DNA from: Phocaeicola_A sp964580305
GTDB taxonomy: Bacteria; Bacteroidota; Bacteroidia; Bacteroidales; Bacteroidaceae
Length of the DNA: 64,000 bases
Reading direction: 5' to 3'
NCBI GenBank assembly: GCA_964580305.1
Contig: CAZOKL010000001.1
Span: forward strand, 7,137-71,136
Shown: positions 58,370 through 64,000 of the stretch, one piece after another
Position numbering within the stretch: position 1 is the stretch's first letter
How the letters are laid out: every line of letters begins with the position of its first letter
The notes under the pieces: model-generated
The model's database searches: none
What the model saw: only the letters and a program-made list of their open reading frames with translations
What the model was told of the DNA's origin: nothing
Program-made: the position numbers and the translations under genes

Positions 58370-59596
58370 TTAGAGTAATCTGCGGCTAAGGTGGCGGACA
58401 GGATACCATACAGCAAGGAATCCCACGGCGATAACGGTGACGAATATTACAAGAATGTCGATTGCATGGACGCTCACCGGATAGGCGTCGACAACAAAGC
58501 TGTCTGCCGAAGTGCCAAGTGTGAGCAATCCGAAACGTTGCTGTGCATAGCAGAGAGCCAGTCCGGCAAGGATGCCGGCCACGGCGCCTAAAAAGGAGAT
58601 CATGCGCCCTTCAAACAGGAAAATGCGTATGATAAGCCGGTCGTCGGCTCCCAAGCTGCGCAGGGTGGCCACATCAGCTTTCTTGTCGATGATGAGCATG
58701 GAGAGCGAGCCGATGACGTTGAAGCAGGCAATCAGCAAGATAAATGTAAGAAAAAGGTAGGCGATGAGTTTCTCTATTTCCATGATGCGGAAAACATCGG
58801 CTTGTTGTTCGTAGCGGTCGGCCACGGTGAAGTCTGGGCCCATGATTTCACTTATCTTTTCTTTTGTCCGGGCCATGTCGGTGCCCGGCTTGAGTTTCAG
58901 TTCGACGGCCGAGACTTCCGTATCATAGTCAAACAGCTGTCGGGCGAAGTCAAGTGACACGAGGATGTAAGAGTCGTCATACTTCTGTTGGTTGACGATA
59001 AAAACCACTCCCGGTGAATAGAGATAGCTTCGGTTGAAGCTGGTTGCGGGATTAGCCATATTGACACGCGCCTTGCGTTTGGGGACATACACTTCCCAAG
59101 GGTCGACAAAAGCGATGCCGGAGCCCAGTATGGAGGTGAGTTGTATGCCGGGGATGCCATAGTTGACCACTTCGTCGCGGAGCATGAAATGACCATGGCC
59201 GTAAAGGATGCTGTCAATGTCTGTGAGTTGTTCAAAGTTATCCTCCACCCCTTTGAGTGTCACCATCGCCTGCTTGCCTTTGTATTGCACCATCGCATTG
59301 TCTTCCAGCGAACAAGAAAACACATCTACTTCGGGCAGCAAACGCACTTGAGCGAGACGCTTGTCTTGCGAATCAAACACTTTGCCCTGACGCACGGTGA
59401 TTTTCAGTTCTGGGTCGAAGGTGGTGAAGAAACTTGCCACCAAGTCTTGGAAGCCGTTAAAAACGGATAACGTGCACACCATAGCCAGTGTGGCAAGAGC
59501 CACACCGCACACAGAGATGCCCGAAATGATGTTGATGGCATGGTGCGATTTCTTCGAGAAGAGGTAACGCTTGGCGATGTAGAGAGGCAGGTTCAT
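58370..59596 (-). CDS. LolC/LolE-like ABC transporter permease (FtsX superfamily)
   Basis: The 408-residue membrane protein has one N-terminal span, a large periplasmic domain (about 50-265) and three C-terminal spans with the FtsX block FILLIACFNVIGSLSMLIIDKKADVATLRSLGAD. The N-terminus LPLYIAKRYLFSKKSHHAINIISGISVCGVALATLAM is that of lipoprotein-releasing system permeases, which extract lipoproteins from the inner membrane with an ATPase LolD; no ATPase gene is adjacent. It overlaps rbfA by 4 bases and is the last gene of the aroQ operon. Confidence 0.88.
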   Translation of the reverse strand: MNLPLYIAKRYLFSKKSHHAINIISGISVCGVALATLAMVCTLSVFNGFQDLVASFFTTFDPELKITVRQGKVFDSQDKRLAQVRLLPEVDVFSCSLEDNAMVQYKGKQAMVTLKGVEDNFEQLTDIDSILYGHGHFMLRDEVVNYGIPGIQLTSILGSGIAFVDPWEVYVPKRKARVNMANPATSFNRSYLYSPGVVFIVNQQKYDDSYILVSLDFARQLFDYDTEVSAVELKLKPGTDMARTKEKISEIMGPDFTVADRYEQQADVFRIMEIEKLIAYLFLTFILLIACFNVIGSLSMLIIDKKADVATLRSLGADDRLIIRIFLFEGRMISFLGAVAGILAGLALCYAQQRFGLLTLGTSADSFVVDAYPVSVHAIDILVIFVTVIAVGFLAVWYPVRHLSRRLL

Positions 59597-59928
59597 TCCT
59601 TCAGGAGCTCATCAATCTTTTCCAGGTAGTCCAGTGAATCGTCAAGGAAGAAGCGCAGTTCGGGGATGATGCGCAGTTGGAAACGTACGCGGCTGCCCAA
59701 CTCGTAGCGGATGTTTTTGGCGTGTGTCTTGATGTTGTTCAGAATTTCCTCACTACGGTTGGAGGGGAAGATGCTCAGGTAGGCACGAGCCACGCTCAAG
59801 TCAGGGCTGATGCGCACCACACTGACCGTAATCAATACGCCACCCATGGCTTTGGTTTCCTTTTGAAATATGTCGCTCAGTTCTTTCTGGATGAGCCGTG
59901 CGATTTTGTTTTGTCTGGTAGTATCCAT
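59593..59928 (-). CDS. rbfA: 30S ribosome-binding factor A
   Basis: The 111-residue KH-fold protein begins MDTTRQNKIARLIQKELSDIFQKE, and contains VSVVRISPDLSVARAYLSIF and GSRVRFQLRIIPELRFFLDDSLDYLEKIDELL, the standard RbfA signature. It helps mature the 16S rRNA 5' end and supports growth in the cold. Within the aroQ-pyk-methyltransferase-rbfA-permease unit, it lies 24 bases after the methyltransferase and overlaps the permease gene by 4. Confidence 0.96.
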   Translation of the reverse strand: MDTTRQNKIARLIQKELSDIFQKETKAMGGVLITVSVVRISPDLSVARAYLSIFPSNRSEEILNNIKTHAKNIRYELGSRVRFQLRIIPELRFFLDDSLDYLEKIDELLKE

Positions 59929-59952
59929 ATTAATATAAAATAGGTGTTAAGG

Positions 59953-60591
59953 TTATCGTTTCCGGATGATGGTCAGTCCGTCGCGTAGCGGGAGGATAAC
60001 TTTCTCCACCCGCGTGTCGGCTGCCACAAGGTCATTGAACGCCTGTATGCCGATGGTTTGCTGGTCGGAGGAAGCTGCTTCTTTCAACACGTGGCCGTCC
60101 CACAGGGTGTTGTCTGCCAGAATGTAGCCTCCGGATGTGAGGCGTGGGAGAATCATTTCGTAGTAGTCGGTGTAGTGCCGTTTGTTCCCGTCGATGAAGG
60201 CCATATCAAAGTGCAGGTTGAGGCGGGGCACCAGCTCCAGTGCATCGCCGATGTAGAACCGAATCTTGTCAGCGCAGGGCGAGTGCTCCAGCCACGGGCG
60301 GGTGAAGTCCTCCTGTTCATCGTTGATTTCAAACGTGTGAATCATGCCTCCTTCCTCCAGTCCCTCTGCCATGCAGATGGCCGAATAGCCGCTGTAAGTG
60401 CCGATTTCCAGAATCTGCCTGGGGCGTATCATGCGGACGAACATCTTTAGCATACGTCCTTGCAGATGCCCTGAAGCCATGCGGGGATAGAGTAGCTTCA
60501 CGTGTGTGTCGCGATAGAGTGCCCGCAGATAGTCGCCTTCGTCGTCAATGTGGCTCAGGATGTAGTCATCAATGGATTCGGTCTCTTGCAT
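59953..60591 (-). CDS. SAM-dependent O-methyltransferase (caffeoyl-CoA/catechol type)
   Basis: The 212-residue cytoplasmic class I methyltransferase shows RMIRPRQILEIGTYSGYSAICMAEGL (SAM motif I region EIGTYSGYS), HTFEINDEQEDFTRPWLEH, LHFDMAFIDGNKRHYTDYYE with the metal-binding Asp (FIDGNK), and GGYILADNTLWDGHV (DN). These are the features of the family 3 metal-dependent O-methyltransferases. The natural acceptor is unknown. It lies 18 bases after pyk. Confidence 0.9.
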   Translation of the reverse strand: MQETESIDDYILSHIDDEGDYLRALYRDTHVKLLYPRMASGHLQGRMLKMFVRMIRPRQILEIGTYSGYSAICMAEGLEEGGMIHTFEINDEQEDFTRPWLEHSPCADKIRFYIGDALELVPRLNLHFDMAFIDGNKRHYTDYYEMILPRLTSGGYILADNTLWDGHVLKEAASSDQQTIGIQAFNDLVAADTRVEKVILPLRDGLTIIRKR

Positions 60592-60609
60592 GCGAGGTCG
60601 GCCTTTGTG

Positions 60610-62082
60610 TTACAGGTAGCGGTTCCGGTTCGGGAGTATGTACTCGTCGTCTTCGGCATACTTCAACACATCGCTCACCAGATTGATTTCCAAGAAAGAG
60701 GTGTGTGTGCCTTTCTTCCCTCCACTCAGGTAAGCCACCATCTCGTTCTCACGGATGACGCCGTCGTTGAGCAGCTTGTGCAGGGCTGCGAAGTAGTAGG
60801 CTTGTCCGTTGGGCAGTTCCGGCATGTAGATGGCTTCCACGCCGTAAGACAGTGCCAGGTGGCGCATGGTTTTCTCATTATAGCAGATGGCCAGCACGGG
60901 ATATTCTCCGCGGAAAGATGCCAGATTGCGTGCCGTGTATCCGCTGAAGCTGTCGGTGATGATGGCACGGATGTTCATCTTCTCCGTGGCCTTCACGGCT
61001 TGTTTTGCCAGGAACTCGGTCACACTGCAGTCTGGGCCGAGCGGGATATGGATGTCGTTTTCCGACATTTTGTCGATTTCAGCCTGTGCCGCGATTTTGC
61101 TCATGGTCTTCACAGCTTCCACCGGGTATTTGCCGTAGGCCGTCTCACCGCTGAGCATTAGAGCGTCGGTGCGGTAATAGATGGCATTGGCAATGTCGGT
61201 TACCTCGGCACGTGTCGGACGCGGGTTCTGAATCATCGTGTGCAACATCTGTGTGGCGACGATGACCGGCTTGCGTGCCATCACGCACTTGCGGATGAGG
61301 ATGCGCTGGATGCCCGGGATGCGTTCCTGCGGCACCTCGATGCCCAGGTCGCCGCGTGCCACCATGATGCCGTCGGCCACTTCCAGAATCTCGTCAATGT
61401 TGTCCACGCCTTCCTGGTTCTCTATCTTGGCTATGATTTTGATGCTGCTGTGGTGTTCGTTGAGAATTTTACGTATGTCGAGCACATCCTGCTTGTTGCG
61501 CACGAAAGAGTGTGCGATGAAGTCAATGTCTTTCTCGATGGCATACAAAATGTTGTTGCGGTCTTTTTCCGTGAGCGACGGCAGGTTGATGCGCACACCC
61601 GGCACATTCACGCTCTTGTGGTTGCCCAAGGTCGCATCGTTGCGCACCTCGCATATCAGTGTGTTGGTCGTTTCGTCTTTTTCCATTACGGCCAGTTCCA
61701 GGTCGCCATCATCGATGAGGATAGTTTCGCCCACTCGCAAGTCGTTCACAAAGTGCGGATAGGAGACGGCAATGCAGTCATGGCTTGTTTTTTCCATCGG
61801 GTCACCAATCACGGTCACTCGTTCGCCCGTATGGAAGGGGATGGGCTCTCCGTTAAGCAGGTCGGTGGTGCGCACTTCCGGGCCTTTGGTGTCCATCAGT
61901 ATGGCGATGCGGTTTGAAACCTTACGCACGTTGGCTATCAGCTTCTCGAAACCTTCACGGTTGGCATGGGCTGTGTTCATGCGCACGACATTCATGCCGG
62001 CTTCAAACAGTTGTCTTATAAAATCTTCATCGCAGCGCAAGTCGGAGATAGACGCCACGATTTTTGTTTTCTTTAGCATCAT
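60610..62082 (-). CDS. pyk: Pyruvate kinase
   Basis: The 490-residue glycolytic enzyme converts phosphoenolpyruvate and ADP to pyruvate and ATP. Motifs: MNTAHANREGFEKLI, MDTKGPEVRTTDLL, KDIDFIAHSFVRNKQD, IIAKIENQEGVDNIDEI with the catalytic lysine, GIMVARGDLGIEVPQERIP, MLHTMIQNPRPTRAEVTDIANAI and DALMLSGETAYGKYPVEAV. The C-terminal allosteric domain follows. The start may be either of two adjacent ATGs (62082 or 62079). It lies 27 bases after aroQ in the same unit. Confidence 0.96.
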   Translation of the reverse strand: MMLKKTKIVASISDLRCDEDFIRQLFEAGMNVVRMNTAHANREGFEKLIANVRKVSNRIAILMDTKGPEVRTTDLLNGEPIPFHTGERVTVIGDPMEKTSHDCIAVSYPHFVNDLRVGETILIDDGDLELAVMEKDETTNTLICEVRNDATLGNHKSVNVPGVRINLPSLTEKDRNNILYAIEKDIDFIAHSFVRNKQDVLDIRKILNEHHSSIKIIAKIENQEGVDNIDEILEVADGIMVARGDLGIEVPQERIPGIQRILIRKCVMARKPVIVATQMLHTMIQNPRPTRAEVTDIANAIYYRTDALMLSGETAYGKYPVEAVKTMSKIAAQAEIDKMSENDIHIPLGPDCSVTEFLAKQAVKATEKMNIRAIITDSFSGYTARNLASFRGEYPVLAICYNEKTMRHLALSYGVEAIYMPELPNGQAYYFAALHKLLNDGVIRENEMVAYLSGGKKGTHTSFLEINLVSDVLKYAEDDEYILPNRNRYL

Positions 62083-62109
62083 AGAACTTTTAAAATATTT
62101 TTGTTGTAA

Positions 62110-62544
62110 CTATTTCTTGGTCTGGTTTGTTTGGAGCAATGCTTCCACCGCCAGGCGGTAAGAGTCAAGCCCGAAGCCGCAGATGACGCCCACGCAGGCG
62201 CATGAAATCATCGACTTGTGGCGGAATTCCTCGCGCCGGTGCACGTTTGAGATGTGTACCTCGATGACCGGTGAAGTGATGGCGCGGATGGCATCCTGCA
62301 AGGCGATGGATGTGTGGGTGTAGGCTCCGGCATTGAGCACGATGCCGTCACAATCGAAACCCACTTCGTGAAGTTTGTTTATCATCTCGCCCTCGACGTT
62401 CGACTGGTAGTAGGCCAGCTCAATGTCAGGATAGGCTTTGCGCAGGGTCTCCAAATAAGTATCAAACGAAACTGCGCCATAGATGGAAGGCTCGCGTTTG
62501 CCCAGAAGGTTAATGTTGGGCCCGTTGATAATTTGTATTTTCAT
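62110..62544 (-). CDS. aroQ: Type II 3-dehydroquinate dehydratase
   Basis: The 144-residue dodecameric shikimate-pathway enzyme converts 3-dehydroquinate to 3-dehydroshikimate. It begins MKIQIINGPNINLLGKREPSIYG, whose loop contains the catalytic tyrosine and arginine. FDCDGIVLNAGAYTHTSIALQDAI and EVHISNVHRREEFRHKSMISC with the catalytic histidine complete the signature. It is the first gene of a five-gene minus-strand unit and is divergent from xerD. Confidence 0.97.
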   Translation of the reverse strand: MKIQIINGPNINLLGKREPSIYGAVSFDTYLETLRKAYPDIELAYYQSNVEGEMINKLHEVGFDCDGIVLNAGAYTHTSIALQDAIRAITSPVIEVHISNVHRREEFRHKSMISCACVGVICGFGLDSYRLAVEALLQTNQTKK

Positions 62545-62582
62545 GTCTGTAGACTTTGGAGGTTTTGTTCTATTTTTGTAGG

Positions 62583-62602
62583 TAAATTTGGGTACAAAGG
62601 TA
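62583..62602. promoter_or_regulatory. Divergent -7 boxes for xerD and aroQ
   Basis: TAAATTTG on the + strand (62583-62590, for xerD at 62613) and TACCTTTG on the minus strand (62602-62595, for the aroQ unit at 62544) overlap back to back within 20 bases, so the two polymerases would compete for the same DNA. Both match TAnnTTTG exactly; -33 elements are not clear. Confidence 0.55.
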
Positions 62603-62612
62603 GGAAAAAGAA

Positions 62613-63551
62613 ATGGAAAACAAGGAAAAATGTTTCAATAAGGAACAAAACAACACCCTTCTTAGGAAATATAAACAGTATTTGCAACTGGAGCAATCTC
62701 TCTCACCCAATACGGTTGAAGCCTATTTGGCTGATGTGGACAAACTGATGGCCTATTTGACATTGGAGGGCGTTCAAGTGTTTGATGTCGAGCTTGACGA
62801 CCTGCACAACTTCGCTGCCGGACTGAAGGACATCGGCATCCACCCGCGCTCGCAGGCACGCATCCTTTCCGGCATACGCTCATTCTACAAGTTCCTTGTG
62901 CTCGACGGCTATATGGAGGACGACCCTACGGTCTTGCTGGAGTCGCCCAAACTGGGGCTGCACTTGCCCGAAGTGTTGACGGTGAGTGAGATTGACCGTA
63001 TCATCGCTGCCGTCGACCTGTCCAAAACCGAAGGCCAGCGCAACCGTGCCATTGTCGAGACCCTTTACAGTTGCGGCCTGCGCGTGTCAGAGCTCTGTGA
63101 ACTCAAGCTCTCCGGCCTGTATTTGAATGAAGGCTTCATGCGTGTGGAGGGCAAGGGCAATAAGCAACGCCTTGTCCCCGTGTCGCCCCGTGCCGTTGAG
63201 GAACTGAAACGCTATTTCGAGCAGCGTGCCGAGATGACCAACATCAAATCCGGTCATGAAGACTACGTATTCCTGAGCTTCCGGCGAGGTACCAGGTTGT
63301 CACGCATCATGGTGTTTCACTTCATCAAGGAACTGGTGGAGCTGGCCGGTGTGAAGAAGAGTGTCAGCCCGCACACGTTTCGCCACTCCTTTGCCACCCA
63401 TCTGCTCGAAGGTGGAGCCAATCTGCGTGCCATCCAGCTGATGCTTGGTCACGAATCCATCGGGACGACAGAAATCTACACGCACGTAGACCGCAACATG
63501 TTGAGAGAAGCCATCCTCGAACATCACCCTCGAAACATCAACCGTAAATGA
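62613..63551 (+). CDS. xerD: Site-specific tyrosine recombinase XerD
   Basis: The 312-residue recombinase has an N-terminal SAM-like DNA-binding domain (QYLQLEQSLSPNTVEAYLAD) and a catalytic domain with Arg157 (CGLRVSEL), Lys181 (VEGKGNKQRLVPV), His254/Arg257 (SPHTFRHSFATHLLEGGANL), His280 (MLGHESIGTTEIYTH) and Tyr289. Length and motifs are those of the chromosomal XerD that resolves dimers at dif. It sits in a housekeeping neighbourhood, so it is not an integrase of a mobile element. It is divergent from aroQ and followed by repeat array G. Confidence 0.94.
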   Translation: MENKEKCFNKEQNNTLLRKYKQYLQLEQSLSPNTVEAYLADVDKLMAYLTLEGVQVFDVELDDLHNFAAGLKDIGIHPRSQARILSGIRSFYKFLVLDGYMEDDPTVLLESPKLGLHLPEVLTVSEIDRIIAAVDLSKTEGQRNRAIVETLYSCGLRVSELCELKLSGLYLNEGFMRVEGKGNKQRLVPVSPRAVEELKRYFEQRAEMTNIKSGHEDYVFLSFRRGTRLSRIMVFHFIKELVELAGVKKSVSPHTFRHSFATHLLEGGANLRAIQLMLGHESIGTTEIYTHVDRNMLREAILEHHPRNINRK

Positions 63552-63604
63552 CTTTTCGTAAAAGTATGGCAGGCGGCCAAATCTGTCACAGAGCATGGCG
63601 TGAG

Positions 63605-63692
63605 CGGAGTAGAGGGCGCTCGAACACGGAGTAGAGAGCGGGCAAGGACGGAATAGAGGCCGCCCGAGCACGGAGTAGAGGGCGGACAAAGA
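63605..63692 (+). repeat. 22-bp repeat array G (four units)
   Basis: The best-preserved array: units start at 63605 (CGGAGTAGAGGGCGCTCGAA), 63627 (CGGAGTAGAGAGCGGGCAAG), 63649 (CGGAATAGAGGCCGCCCGAG) and 63671 (CGGAGTAGAGGGCGGACAAA). It is followed by GGGAGAAAAAGG. It lies 54 bases after the xerD stop, and unlike the other six it is not upstream of a minus-strand gene within the window. Confidence 0.92.
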
Positions 63693-63874
63693 GGGAGAAA
63701 AAGGCGGCTCGCGCCCCCTTTCGATGGGTGCACAGACGCTGTTCGGACGAGTTCGGCAGCAATGTTTTTCCTTCGCCTGTGCGTCAAGAGGAGAGGCATT
63801 CTTTCAGAGGTCTGTTTGAATGTATAATTATGGAATAATTTCTTTTACTATTAAGGGCATTACAAGAAAAATAT

Positions 63875-63882
63875 TAAATTTG
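63875..63882 (+). promoter_or_regulatory. Predicted -7 box upstream of the gene at the right edge
   Basis: TAAATTTG matches TAnnTTTG exactly. Downstream the sequence can form TGTCCG/CGGACA (63886-63891, 63929-63934) around a GCCC-TGTT-GGGC hairpin (63907-63918), a possibly structured leader. No gene is supported between 63552 and here. Confidence 0.5.
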
Positions 63883-63963
63883 CAATGTCCGTATCCGGTG
63901 CTGGAAGCCCTGTTGGGCAGAGGTTGGGCGGACACATATATACATAAGGCGTAACTGTACGCT

Positions 63964-64000
63964 TTGGTTTTGACGATAGAAGAACTTCGCAAATTCATCG
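63964..64000 (+). CDS. Possible start of a gene cut by the right edge
   Basis: After an in-frame TAA at 63951-63953, TTG codons at 63964 and 63970 open a frame reading LTIEELRKFI to the window edge. Its position behind a -7 box suggests a gene start, but only about ten codons are visible, there is no ATG, and no family can be recognised. Confidence 0.2.
   Translation, partial: MVLTIEELRKFI

Noticed and set aside
62613..63551. XerD-like protein as integrase of a mobile element
   Set aside because: Its length and motifs are those of the chromosomal XerD and its neighbours are housekeeping genes; no att-like direct repeats are visible.
63605..63692. The 22-bp arrays as CRISPR arrays
   Set aside because: Units are contiguous with no unique spacers, are degenerate, and no cas gene is present.
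1..64000. tRNA, rRNA or known riboswitch genes
   Set aside because: No cloverleaf-like or conserved riboswitch core sequence could be recognised by eye in any spacer; a covariance-model scan was not possible.

Overview
The window is a stretch of chromosome from a member of the Bacteroidales, most likely Prevotellaceae or Bacteroidaceae. Evidence for this: a SusC/SusD pair with pectate lyases, a fused SpmA-SpmB protein, DUF4251/DUF4292/DUF4491/DUF4957-type proteins, the glycine-lipid acyltransferase pair, several promoters with the Bacteroidetes -7 box TAnnTTTG, and few Shine-Dalgarno sequences. I could identify no tRNA, rRNA, CRISPR array, complete IS element or prophage gene.

Layout. 1-3.8 kb: end of asd, a TetR regulator, a LysO-type lysine exporter split into two overlapping genes, a small outer-membrane barrel and rnhB. 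3.9-6.7 kb: cydAB. 6.8-10.3 kb: a GH105 lipoprotein, a PAP2 membrane protein and an SDR epimerase. 10.4-12.7 kb: rnr, interrupted by a 100-N assembly gap. 12.8-17.7 kb: a six-gene minus-strand operon in which a NapH/NapG-like iron-sulfur fusion and a twin-arginine aldo/keto reductase lead and tatA-tatC close, so the Tat translocase sits with its own likely clients. 18.1-28.0 kb: a pectin utilisation locus (susC, susD, a surface lipoprotein, two PL1 pectate lyases); its two transcription units share the same half-site at the same distance from the -7 box. 28.6-38.4 kb: a TIM-barrel isomerase, SpmAB, ybeY, an lrp-DUF4491-(C26+M19 fusion peptidase) operon, and a TonB receptor with a phosphoesterase. 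38.7-47.6 kb: a division/cell-wall cluster from rsmH to ftsW without mraZ upstream or murG-murC-ftsQAZ downstream. 48-58.2 kb: MgtC-like, DUF4251, B3/B4, glycine-lipid acyltransferases, dgt, and the dut-TPR-DUF4292-EnvC operon. 58.4-63.6 kb: the aroQ-pyk-methyltransferase-rbfA-LolC/E operon diverging from xerD.

The most unusual signal is non-coding. Seven intergenic spacers each carry an array of four contiguous, degenerate 22-bp units (88 bp per array; consensus near CGGARWAGAGGGCGGSCGRGCA). All seven point the same way on the + strand whatever the neighbouring gene orientation, and six lie 90-260 bp upstream of the start of a minus-strand gene. I do not recognise this family.
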